Below, in pieces: positions 1-6,168 of a stretch of DNA of 6,490 bases. The notes below the pieces were generated by a model. The model was not told where the DNA came from. It was given only the letters and a program-made list of their open reading frames with translations, and ran no database searches. Location: positions 1 to 6,490 of the forward strand of contig CAZSTS010000042.1 of assembly GCA_964609965.1 (NCBI GenBank). Direction: 5' to 3'. A program made the translations under genes and the position numbers. Numbering within the stretch: the first letter of the stretch is position 1; every line of letters starts with the position of its first letter. This stretch comes from JAHJDR01 sp964609965. GTDB taxonomy: Bacteria; UBA10199; JADGCS01.

Positions 1-109
1 ATCTAGCATCTAGCATCTAGCATCTAGCATCTAGCATCTAGCATCTAGCATCTAGTACCCCTCTCATCACTCATTTCTCATGACTCATTACTATCCTGTA
101 TCTAGCATC
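1..109. repeat. Period-7 minisatellite (ATCTAGC and CTCAT-type heptamers)
   Basis: Positions 1-55 are 7.9 uninterrupted, perfect copies of ATCTAGC, and the array continues off the left edge. After a short break, 63-90 holds four diverged heptamers: CTCATCA, CTCATTT, CTCATGA and CTCATTA. They can equally be read as a 14-bp unit repeated twice with two mismatches. Positions 100-109 return to the first family (ATCTAGCATC). No open reading frame with a plausible start or ribosome binding site covers the array, so it looks intergenic. Short heptanucleotide tandem repeats between genes are known from several bacterial groups. The function is unknown, and slippage would change copy number easily. 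Recognition of the repeat is certain; any role is not. Confidence 0.95.
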
Positions 110-137
110 CAACGCAGTAGATGCGCATTTATCAACA
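110..137. repeat. Partial copy of the palindromic element's right end
   Basis: This stretch begins CAACGCAGTAG and continues TGCGCATT. It matches the right arm of the neighbouring palindrome (237-264, beginning CAACACAGTAG) at about 21 of 28 positions in direct orientation. It therefore looks like the end of a second, mostly deleted copy of the same dispersed element, lying between the heptamer repeats and the intact palindrome. That the two are related is seen in the sequence; the deletion history is inferred. Confidence 0.55.
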
Positions 138-147
138 ATCCCGTCAG

Positions 148-268
148 GATCTGTTCAAAAATGTGCAGATACAAGGCGGATGATAAATTTAATGAAAGCG
201 CGTATTGAAATACGTAATTGAATTAAATTTATCATTCAACACAGTAGCTGCTCATTCTTGGGCAGATC
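148..268. repeat. 121-bp imperfect palindrome (REP/MITE-like intergenic element)
   Basis: The element starts GATCTG (148-153) and ends with its complement (CAGATC, 263-268). Inside, ATGATAAATTTAAT (179-192) pairs with ATTAAATTTATCAT (222-235), and the centre is CGTATT-GA-AATACG (201-214). The outer arms pair less well (the AATG.GCAG.TAC region against GTAGCTGCTCATT). The whole could fold into one long hairpin of roughly 53-bp arms. From memory, sequences like 'GTTCAAAAATG.GCAG...CAAGGCG' paired with 'CGCAGTAG.TGCGCATT' recur between genes in deltaproteobacterial genomes; I could not verify this here. There is no transposase gene. Its left half is followed by no coding sequence, and its right end touches the T-tract of the terminator at 269-304. 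It could be a non-autonomous mobile element or a repetitive extragenic palindrome. Confidence 0.75.
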
Positions 269-304
269 AAAAAAAATCCCCTGCTGGAAAAACCAACAGG
301 GGAT
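269..304 (-). terminator. Rho-independent terminator of the porin-like gene
   Basis: Read on the minus strand, ATCCCCTGTTGG (304-293) pairs with CCAGCAGGGGAT (287-276) across a five-T loop. This gives a 12-bp stem whose only irregular pair is a G-U. A run of eight T residues (276-269) follows, its first base also closing the stem. It begins 39 bp beyond the stop codon of the outer-membrane protein gene, as expected for its terminator. A much weaker AAAAGC/GCTTTT hairpin lies between them at 310-326. Confidence 0.93.
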
Positions 305-343
305 CTTCTAAAAGCTTAATGCTTTTTCAAAACAACATACTAA

Positions 344-1468
344 TTATAGATTGGCTTCCATAATCAACAATGCTGTGTTGTTACCTTGATCTTGTAATGC
401 TGCAGCACCATAATTTGAATGGTCATAAGCAGCGATGAACTTGAAGTATTCGTTGTAAGTGTAAGCTAATCCACCCATCATTCTGTAATGGAATGTGCTA
501 GCTGTGTCATTGTCAGATCGGAGGTAGTCACCACGTAATACGAGTGAAAACTTAGAACCAACATCTCCCCACCAGTAGAACTTAAGTTCACTGTAGAGAG
601 CTCCACCATATGCTAAAGGAGAAGCACCAACTGATGGTTGCGTACCAATGATAGTAGCAGCCTGTTGGTCACTTGCAAATAGACCTTCGATAGCAAATGT
701 GAACTTATCAACGTCTTTGTAACCAAGTAACAATCCTGCACGATAAAAGTAGTTTCCAGTTCCACTTAAGAAACCAAAATTACCCATTAACGTACCGAAG
801 AAGTTCTTGTTCTCGAAAGGCTTCAAAGTTAACTTAAGTTCCATATTTTTGAAGTTGTCATTGTCAACACCAGCTAGGAAACCATTTCCATTGAATAATG
901 AAAATTGTAGGTCACCCCACTCTGATGGGAACATATACTTAACTGTAAGACCAAGGTCTGCTTCATTAAGGTATCCTTCATAGTGAAAGAATACTTGAGA
1001 TAATGATCTCCAACCCCAAACGTCTTCTACATGAGAAACGTAAGGTGAAGCTTGTTGACCAACGATGAAGCTCAAACCAGGAGCTGCATCATAGTCTTTG
1101 AAAACTAAGTAACCGTACTTCAAGAATACACCAGCGCCTGCTACTGTTGTAGTGGCATCAAAGGTAAAGTTAAAACCGATATGATCAGTTATGTCACCTT
1201 CGAGTCCAAAGTAGAAACGAGGAATATCGAATGAGTTATCATATTGAAGATTAGCTGCACACCAAGTGTTATTGGTGAGAGTACAATTCTTCAACTGAAG
1301 GTTATAAGTAATGTGAGTTTCAAGTACGGGTGTTATATTATGTTTTTCAATCCAAGACTCAGCATGTGGAGTTTCTTCTATCACCATTTCGCCATCGGCG
1401 AAAGATGCAGGAGCATATAAAACCACAGTCATCGCTAGGATCAAAAACATGATAAAGGTTTTTTTCAT
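344..1468 (-). CDS. Porin-like outer-membrane beta-barrel protein
   Basis: The 374-residue product begins with a classic signal peptide: MKK, a hydrophobic stretch, then ASFA with likely cleavage after residue 24. The mature part alternates polar and aromatic residues in strand-like segments (for example 84-104 RFYFGLEGDITDHIGFNFTF, 173-191, 209-217, 226-250, 305-318, 331-350), separated by Gly/Asn/Asp-rich turns. This is the pattern of an outer-membrane beta-barrel. The layout (R-x-YFGLEGDI, then a KYGYLVF strand, then IVGQQASPYV) recalls the phosphate-selective porin O/P superfamily, but only loosely, so the substrate is not assigned. Two cysteines (62 and 70) flank a short loop and could form a disulfide. 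The final residue is Leu rather than the usual Phe or Trp. The start is fixed by the signal peptide and by AAGGAGAG at 1473-1480. The gene is monocistronic, with a strong promoter and long leader upstream and an intrinsic terminator downstream. This suggests an abundant envelope protein. Barrel assignment is confident; porin function is inferred. Confidence 0.85.
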   Translation of the reverse strand: MKKTFIMFLILAMTVVLYAPASFADGEMVIEETPHAESWIEKHNITPVLETHITYNLQLKNCTLTNNTWCAANLQYDNSFDIPRFYFGLEGDITDHIGFNFTFDATTTVAGAGVFLKYGYLVFKDYDAAPGLSFIVGQQASPYVSHVEDVWGWRSLSQVFFHYEGYLNEADLGLTVKYMFPSEWGDLQFSLFNGNGFLAGVDNDNFKNMELKLTLKPFENKNFFGTLMGNFGFLSGTGNYFYRAGLLLGYKDVDKFTFAIEGLFASDQQAATIIGTQPSVGASPLAYGGALYSELKFYWWGDVGSKFSLVLRGDYLRSDNDTASTFHYRMMGGLAYTYNEYFKFIAAYDHSNYGAAALQDQGNNTALLIMEANL

Positions 1469-1512
1469 TTTTCTCTCCTTTTATTTTTAATTTAGCAATT
1501 GCCAAACAATAG

Positions 1513-1541
1513 GCTCTCTTACAACGCATTGTAAAAAGAGC
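1513..1541 (-). other. Second leader hairpin, near the start codon
   Basis: On the minus strand GCTCTTTTTACAA (1541-1529) pairs with TTGTAAGAGAGC (1524-1513) over a four-base loop. One U is bulged and one pair is G-U. No T-run follows, so it is not an intrinsic terminator. It ends about 32 nt before the ribosome binding site and 44 nt before the ATG, so it leaves both free. It may contribute to mRNA stability or act as a binding site; the role is unknown. Confidence 0.55.
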
Positions 1542-1552
1542 TTAGGCCTAAT

Positions 1553-1667
1553 ACACTTGTTTGCATTTTTCATAATGAATTTAGCTAGGGAATATGCAAA
1601 TTCTAGCTAAAATTAATCTCCTTAGTGCTTATCTTTGGTGTGTAAATTATGAGGCATGCACAAGTGT
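1553..1667 (-). other. Long nested stem-loop at the 5' end of the porin-like mRNA
   Basis: On the minus strand ACACTTGT (1667-1660) is perfectly complementary to ACAAGTGT (1560-1553). Moving inward, GCAT pairs with ATGC and CATAAT with ATTATG (1651-1646 against 1576-1571), with a two-base bulge and a symmetric 4x4 internal loop between them. Inside this, TTTAGCTAG (1611-1603) pairs perfectly with CTAGCTAAA (1588-1580). A 31-nt asymmetric loop holds a Shine-Dalgarno-like AAGGAG (1623-1618) with no start codon at a usable distance. The outer arm begins where the promoter predicts transcription to start, so the mRNA 5' end would be base-paired. A role in mRNA protection or control is inferred. 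Confidence 0.55.
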
Positions 1668-1717
1668 AGGGAGATTATAATGCGTTTTTTCATATAAGGT
1701 CAATGATTCCGTGCATG
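1655..1717. promoter_or_regulatory. CATGCAC/GTGCATG inverted repeat flanking the promoter
   Basis: CATGCAC at 1655-1661 and its exact complement GTGCATG at 1711-1717 sit on either side of the -10 and -35 boxes. Their midpoint (1686) falls in the promoter spacer. A further ACATGC lies at 1745-1750. Two half-sites placed this way could be an operator for a looping or side-by-side repressor. Seven-base matches can also arise by chance, so this is a tentative call. Confidence 0.25.
1674..1703 (-). promoter_or_regulatory. Sigma-70 promoter of the porin-like gene
   Basis: The -35 box is TTGACC (1703-1698) and the -10 box is a perfect TATAAT (1679-1674), with an 18-bp spacer. A start 6-8 bases downstream would fall at about 1668-1666, giving a leader of roughly 200 nt. 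A/T runs upstream could help as UP-like DNA. The near-consensus boxes fit high expression of an outer-membrane protein. Confidence 0.82.
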
Positions 1718-1792
1718 TTTTTCGGCCCTGTGTTGCGTTAATTGACATGCGGTTAGCAGTAGTCATAATATTGTCCATTTGATAATTTTAGC

Positions 1793-2007
1793 TTTTTTTC
1801 CACTTGATCTTTCTAAATACGCCCTAAAAAAAATACATTTACCCAAATACTGTCTAATTTTTTTTTGAAAAAAACCAAAAAAAAATCAAAAGACGTCACT
1901 TTTTTCTTGAATTATTGGTGAAAGTTTTTGGGAAGATTTTTTTGCTATTTTTGGACGAAAAAAAATTTATTTTTTTTTCAGGAATTGACTCCTAAATGAC
2001 TTTTTTT
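1793..2007. other. A/T homopolymer-rich tract, possibly curved DNA
   Basis: Within about 215 bp there are at least eleven uninterrupted A or T runs of five or more, including T9 at 1858-1866, A9 at 1877-1885, A8 at 1958-1965 and T9 at 1970-1978. The last two form an AT-only inverted repeat around TTTA. Tracts centred near 1927, 1940, 1950, 1962 and 1974 are spaced 10-13 bp apart, close to helical phasing, so intrinsic curvature is plausible. It lies between the ahcY stop and the upstream side of the porin-like promoter. It could bind nucleoid proteins, or it could serve as a loose transcription end for ahcY. The composition is certain; the function is not. Confidence 0.5.
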
Positions 2008-2070
2008 GAGACTATTTGTGACTTGATGACGGTTTTGTCAATTCACGATTCACTACCTACAATCCACAAA

Positions 2071-3495
2071 CTAGTACCGATAATACTCTGGCTTGTAAGG
2101 TCCGTCTTCAGAAATACCTGTGTAGTCAGATTGTTTTTTTGTCATCTTGGTAAGCTTAGCACCAACATGATCTAAGTGTAATCTAGCCACTTCTTCGTCC
2201 AAGTGTTTTGATAATGTGAATACACCAACTTGATGTTTGTTCTCCCACAGGTCTAGCTGCGCTAAAACTTGATTTGTAAAAGAGTTGCTCATTACAAAAC
2301 TTGGATGGCCTGTAGCGCAACCTAGGTTTACTAATCGACCAGCAGCGAGAAGAATAATAGAATGCCCATCTTTAAAAAAGTACTGATCAACTTGTGCTTT
2401 GACGTTTACACTTTTTATGCCAGGCCATTTCTCTAATTCACCAACTTGAATCTCATTATCAAAGTGACCAATGTTACAAACAATGGCTCCGTCTTTCATC
2501 TTTGACATATGTTCAGCAGTGATCACATCACAGTTACCAGTTGTTGTAACATAAATCTGCCCAACACCTAACACATCTTCTACTGTTTTTACTTCAAAAC
2601 CTTCCATGGTTGCTTGAAGAGCACAAATAGGATCAATCTCAGTGACAATCACACGGGCGCCATAAGCTGCCATTGATCTTGCACAACCTTTGCCCACATC
2701 ACCATAACCACAAACCACAACGACCTTACCCGCGATCATGACATCAGTAGCGCGCTTAATCCCGTCAGCCAAAGATTCACGACAACCATAAAGATTATCA
2801 AATTTAGATTTAGTCACAGAGTCATTTACGTTAATAGCTGGAAATAACAACGTTCCCTTTTCGTGCATTTGGTACAGGCGATGAACCCCTGTTGTGGTTT
2901 CTTCGGAAACACCTTTGATCTCTTTAACAATACCTTGCCATTTACCAGGAGCTTTTTTGAGGATCTCTTTGAGAGCTACATTAAGAGCTTGTTCATCTTC
3001 TGTTTCTGCTTGGATGTCGAGAATAGAAGGATCTTTTTCAGCATCACATCCACGATGAATCATAATAGTGGCATCACCACCATCGTCTACAATAATAGTT
3101 GGTCCCTTGCCTCCTGGAAATGTGAGCGCTTGCTCAGTACACCACCAATATTCTTCTAATGTTTCACCCTTCCAGGCAAAAACTGGAGTACCTGTTTCTG
3201 CAATAGCTGCTGCTGCGTGATCTTGAGTTGAATAAATATTACAACTTGCCCACCTAACATCTGCACCTAAGGCAACCAATGTTTCGATAAGCACTGCGGT
3301 TTGAATGGTCATGTGGAGAGACCCCATGATACGAGCACCTTTTAAAGGCTTTTTAGATCCGTATTTTTTGCGCAAGGCCATGAGACCTGGCATTTCTGAT
3401 TCGGCAATATTGATTTCTTTACGTCCAAATTCAGCCAAACCCATATCAGCAACTTTATAATCCTTTTTTGGTAATTCGTGAATACTCGCGGTCAT
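2071..3495 (-). CDS. ahcY: S-adenosylhomocysteine hydrolase (adenosylhomocysteinase)
   Basis: The enzyme reversibly splits S-adenosylhomocysteine into homocysteine and adenosine in the cytoplasm. This removes the product inhibitor of methyltransferases and feeds the activated methyl cycle. The 474-residue protein is full length. Seen in order are: the substrate-domain LHMTIQTAVLIETL (His61); IVDDGGDAT (Asp137/138); GVSEETTTGVHRL (Glu198/199); NVNDSVTKSKFDNLYGCRE with the expected Lys229, Asp233 and Cys238; the NAD-binding GYGDVGKG (263-270) followed by the acidic VTEIDP; NIGHFDNEI; GHPSFVMSNSFTNQV; and the C-terminal KPEYYRY, whose Lys468 and Tyr472 complete the neighbouring subunit's NAD site. 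About 40 extra residues near 150-190 mark the long form common in bacteria. The start has a strong AAGGAGATAT (3506-3497) directly upstream. It lies 71 bp after batE in the same direction and may be partly co-transcribed with it. No SAH-riboswitch-like fold was recognised. Identification is very confident. Confidence 0.98.
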   Translation of the reverse strand: MTASIHELPKKDYKVADMGLAEFGRKEINIAESEMPGLMALRKKYGSKKPLKGARIMGSLHMTIQTAVLIETLVALGADVRWASCNIYSTQDHAAAAIAETGTPVFAWKGETLEEYWWCTEQALTFPGGKGPTIIVDDGGDATIMIHRGCDAEKDPSILDIQAETEDEQALNVALKEILKKAPGKWQGIVKEIKGVSEETTTGVHRLYQMHEKGTLLFPAINVNDSVTKSKFDNLYGCRESLADGIKRATDVMIAGKVVVVCGYGDVGKGCARSMAAYGARVIVTEIDPICALQATMEGFEVKTVEDVLGVGQIYVTTTGNCDVITAEHMSKMKDGAIVCNIGHFDNEIQVGELEKWPGIKSVNVKAQVDQYFFKDGHSIILLAAGRLVNLGCATGHPSFVMSNSFTNQVLAQLDLWENKHQVGVFTLSKHLDEEVARLHLDHVGAKLTKMTKKQSDYTGISEDGPYKPEYYRY

Positions 3496-3532
3496 GATAT
3501 CTCCTTAAATGTTAGTATGTTAACGGGCGAAT

Positions 3533-3562
3533 CCTATATCTGAAACCTCTTATAAATGGCAA
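3533..3562 (-). promoter_or_regulatory. Possible weak promoter for ahcY
   Basis: In the 71-bp batE-ahcY gap, TTGCCA (3562-3557, one mismatch from the -35 consensus) is followed after 18 bp by TATAGG (3538-3533), a four-of-six -10 match. The leader would be about 30 nt. No terminator hairpin separates the two genes, so read-through from the bat operon is also likely. The call is tentative because the gap is AT-rich. Confidence 0.3.
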
Positions 3563-3566
3563 TATA

Positions 3567-4361
3567 TTAAATCTCCCCCACATCCTTAGCCATTACCCAC
3601 CCTTTTTGACCCTCAGGAAGGGCAATTTTAAGCCATTTTTTGGCCTCACCAAAGCTTTGTTCGTCAATAATCCTGACTTTTGTGCCGTGGTGAAGTTGAA
3701 ATAAAGGTTCATCCTTTTCGAGGTAACTAGCCTTAATATCTACTTGTTTTTGCAATATCACCCCATATTGACCAGGGCTCTCTTGGTCAGTTTTTAAGTA
3801 ATAGCCAGATATTATATAAGTAAAGATGAGCAACAGTATAATTGTACTCGTTGAGAGGACTCTCTTTTTGCGAAAATACTTTTGAAAACACCATGCCCAA
3901 AAACAAAGCGAGAAAAGGATAACAAGCAATCTATACTCAGAAACCGTAGATGATGATGACCAAAAATAAAAGGTACCTACCAAATAATCCGAAAACGAAC
4001 GCCCAGCTGTGTCCACAAGTTTAGTTTTGAGAAGAGTGAGATTGATTTTTAGTTCCGCATCTCGCGGAATAAGGAGTTTTGCCTTCTCGTAATAGAGCCT
4101 CGCATACCCAAACTTACCTGCTTTAAAATACGAGTTTCCTAAATTATAATAGAGATAACCACTCTCTGGATATTCATTTAGCAATGATTCGAAATCCTTG
4201 ATCGCCTTCTCATAATCATTTTCATAATAAAGCTTCTTTGCCTGCTCGTATTTTTGAACCTGTTCATCAGTAATACGAGCATCAGTCACATGCGAAATAG
4301 TTACTAATGCGATAATGAGAATCGGAATCATGAGGAATAATATGTATTTTATATGTTTCAT
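3567..4361 (-). CDS. batE: BatE-like TPR and SH3-domain membrane protein
   Basis: The 264-residue protein has a hydrophobic N-terminus (residues 6-24, signal peptide or anchor). Two tetratricopeptide repeats follow at about 35-102 (AKKLYYENDYEKAIKDFESL and YYNLGNSYFKAGKFGYARLY). Two membrane helices lie at about 143-160 and 171-189, separated by the basic segment KYFRKKR. A bacterial SH3-like domain occupies about 198-262 (LFQLHHGTKVRII, WLKIALPEGQKGWV). This TPR, two-helix, SH3 order is the known layout of BatE, the last gene of bat operons, which acts at the inner membrane with BatA-D. The family was named for oxygen tolerance in Bacteroides; the biochemical role is still unclear. Its ATG overlaps the batD stop by four bases (ATGA at 4361-4358) and its ribosome binding site GGGGAG (4375-4370) lies inside batD, so translation is probably coupled. 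Family assignment is confident; the physiological role here is inferred from context. Confidence 0.88.
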   Translation of the reverse strand: MKHIKYILFLMIPILIIALVTISHVTDARITDEQVQKYEQAKKLYYENDYEKAIKDFESLLNEYPESGYLYYNLGNSYFKAGKFGYARLYYEKAKLLIPRDAELKINLTLLKTKLVDTAGRSFSDYLVGTFYFWSSSSTVSEYRLLVILFSLCFWAWCFQKYFRKKRVLSTSTIILLLIFTYIISGYYLKTDQESPGQYGVILQKQVDIKASYLEKDEPLFQLHHGTKVRIIDEQSFGEAKKWLKIALPEGQKGWVMAKDVGEI

Positions 4362-6160
4362 CCAACAATCTCCCCTATCACCGCCCTCACTTCCTGAGCC
4401 GTTTGAGTGATAACCGATTGTTTTTCAAAACCATACTGTGTTGCCTCTAGGTTAGTCATGATCTTTTCGAGTTTTGCAGCGACTGGAGAAGAAACACGAT
4501 TTTTTATACAGACTTCTTTCATTTCTTTTGCTGTAAGGGCCTGGCCTGCTACTCCAAAATAATCCTCCATAAAGCCCTGAACCGCTTCTATCACATCATC
4601 ACCAGTCACAGCCCTTTTATTTAATTGTGCTGAAAGCTTTTTGTAAGCACCTTTCTTTCGCTGCTTATGATTAACGCCCTTTTTTCCATTTTTAATTTTA
4701 TGCATCCCTAAAACAAGAAAAAATAAACCTGGCAGTCCCCAAAATATAACTAAAAATAAAAAGTTATTTATTGAAAATACCGATGCATTAAGAGCTCGGG
4801 TTGCATTAGAATATAAGGGAGCTAAATCTTTATAAGCGATTTCTTGTGAGCCCTGAGCGCCTGTATTTTCAGTGATAAGAGCATGAGTGGTCTGATCATT
4901 TTCTGATGCCTGAACAGCAAATTTTAAACCAAACGCTGTCATAGGAACATAATCACCTTTTTTGGGATCAAAATACGTAAAGTCTAACGTCGAAATGTTT
5001 ACCTCTCCTGATTTTTGAGGCACCAGCACTACATTAAATGTTTTTCTTCCCGAAATCCCTTGCGAGGATTGGTATGTTTCCAGACTAGGTTTGTCGCGAT
5101 AAGTTTTGATACCTTCTAATGGCAAGTTTGGCAAAACAGCAGCTCTGATATTGCCAAAACCATTAAAACTCACATTAAGAGATACTGAATCACCTACCTT
5201 AACCTGAGAATCGCTTAGCGTGGCTTTCATACCAAACTCTCCTACAAGATGTGTAAAGTTTTTGGGAATAGGCTGAGGCAGGTCTTTGACCTCGATCTCT
5301 ATGGGTTTGGATTTGAGAACTTTTGTCTTGGCAACACGGCGACCACCAAAGCCATAGTAAAAAGGATCCCAACGCTTTTTAGACTGAGGATTATCCATGA
5401 CCTCATAGGTGAGTTCAAGCTTGGCTGGATCAATGGTCAGCTTGCCTTTTTTTGTTGGAAAAAGAGCAATGACTTTTTCATAAGTTGAATATTTAATCCC
5501 ATTAACTACCTCTGTTCCTTGTTTTTGGGGAAGAACAACCTCTGTCATAAAGTTTTTAAAATCTGGAAGCTGAAGATTGTTGTTAATAGGATTAATTCGA
5601 GAATAATATTTAAAATAAAATAATATCTGCTCTGATACATAAGCCTTCTTTTTGTGAACACTGGTTGTGATCCAAAACAAGGGATCTTCATTTGAAGGGA
5701 CTTGCGTTTGATTATTTCCAGAGGACTGATTTTGTTGTTGAGAATAATTGGGATTTTGAATGACCTGAGGTGGCTGAGCTGTATAGGATGAACCCGTCAC
5801 AGTTAACTTGAGAGAATTTGATTTGTATTCCTTTCCCCCTGCTCTTACTATAAAAGGTCCGATAGAAATCTTCCCTTCTTCTGTAGGAATAACTTTATAA
5901 ATAAAAACCGCTGAAATCGATGTGCTCCCATTGACGATTTGAAACTGTGAGGAGCGTCCTGTTTGAATCAATTTTGCTCCTTGAACAGAGGGAGGTGTAG
6001 GAGCATCAATATTTAATTTGCCTGTCACCTCAACAGTAATCTGTGTAACATCCTCTGATGTGATAGAATTATCATCAAGGCTTGCTGTAATGGATATTTT
6101 TGCGTGTGCGATTATTGGAATAAATAAAAGAGGGACTAATATGGCTAACAATTTCTTCAT
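4358..6160 (-). CDS. batD: BatD-like aerotolerance-operon membrane protein
   Basis: The 600-residue protein starts with the signal peptide MKKLLAILVPLLFIPIIAHA (1-20). A large beta-rich periplasmic part follows: a first immunoglobulin-like module (about 22-122, with the family-typical ITASLDDNSIT opening and YKVIPTEEGKISIGPF), a Gln/Asn/Ser-rich linker (about 129-157), and further modules (about 160-292 and 306-416, with VKVGDSVSLNV and LVPQKSGEVNIS). One membrane helix (about 464-486) leads to a basic segment (KIKNGKKGVNHKQRKKG) and a cytoplasmic tail of about 100 residues. This matches BatD, which works with BatA/B/C/E at the inner membrane; its molecular function is poorly known. I chose the ATG at 6160-6158 because it begins the signal peptide. 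A TTG 45 bases upstream (6205) would add residues encoded by intergenic repeats. The ribosome binding site is weak (AAAGAA, 6168-6163). The gene overlaps batE at its 3' end. Confidence 0.88.
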   Translation of the reverse strand: MKKLLAILVPLLFIPIIAHAKISITASLDDNSITSEDVTQITVEVTGKLNIDAPTPPSVQGAKLIQTGRSSQFQIVNGSTSISAVFIYKVIPTEEGKISIGPFIVRAGGKEYKSNSLKLTVTGSSYTAQPPQVIQNPNYSQQQNQSSGNNQTQVPSNEDPLFWITTSVHKKKAYVSEQILFYFKYYSRINPINNNLQLPDFKNFMTEVVLPQKQGTEVVNGIKYSTYEKVIALFPTKKGKLTIDPAKLELTYEVMDNPQSKKRWDPFYYGFGGRRVAKTKVLKSKPIEIEVKDLPQPIPKNFTHLVGEFGMKATLSDSQVKVGDSVSLNVSFNGFGNIRAAVLPNLPLEGIKTYRDKPSLETYQSSQGISGRKTFNVVLVPQKSGEVNISTLDFTYFDPKKGDYVPMTAFGLKFAVQASENDQTTHALITENTGAQGSQEIAYKDLAPLYSNATRALNASVFSINNFLFLVIFWGLPGLFFLVLGMHKIKNGKKGVNHKQRKKGAYKKLSAQLNKRAVTGDDVIEAVQGFMEDYFGVAGQALTAKEMKEVCIKNRVSSPVAAKLEKIMTNLEATQYGFEKQSVITQTAQEVRAVIGEIVG

Positions 6161-6168
6161 AAATTCTT

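Larger units (their letters stand above)
1469..2070. other. 602-bp intergenic region: AT tracts, promoter, structured leader
   Basis: No credible gene lies between ahcY and the porin-like gene. From 2070 to about 1790 the DNA is very AT-rich, with many A or T homopolymers; no GC-rich hairpin followed by a T-run was found that would clearly end ahcY transcription. From about 1780 to 1700 it is less biased. From 1703 to 1469 it holds a promoter and a leader of about 200 nt. The only short frame noted is a 28-codon ATG frame (1573-1487) without a ribosome binding site. Confidence 0.8.

Noticed and set aside
1..55. CRISPR array
   Set aside because: The 7-bp units are directly adjacent, with no spacers; it is a simple tandem repeat.
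1487..1573. 28-codon ATG frame in the porin-like leader (possible leader peptide)
   Set aside because: There is no ribosome binding site upstream of its ATG, its start lies in a predicted stem, and the composition shows nothing suggestive of attenuation.
1760..1777. Pho-box-like pair TAGTCAT-AATA-TTGTCCA upstream of the porin-like gene
   Set aside because: It was tempting given the loose O/P-porin resemblance, but each half matches only five of seven bases, it is oriented away from the gene, and it lies more than 50 bp upstream of the -35 box.
2016..2052. Terminator of ahcY formed by GTGAATTGAC and GTCATCAAGTCAC
   Set aside because: The stem is imperfect and not GC-rich, and no T-run follows on the transcribed strand.
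2863..3159. 98-codon plus-strand open frame
   Set aside because: It lies wholly antisense inside ahcY, whose protein is full length and strongly conserved; the antisense product has no recognisable features.
3496..3566. SAH or SAM riboswitch ahead of ahcY
   Set aside because: The gap is only 71 bp and AT-rich, and no stem arrangement resembling the known classes could be found.
5249..5488. 79-codon plus-strand open frame
   Set aside because: It is antisense within batD and has no recognisable motif or supported start; it is a shadow of the real gene.
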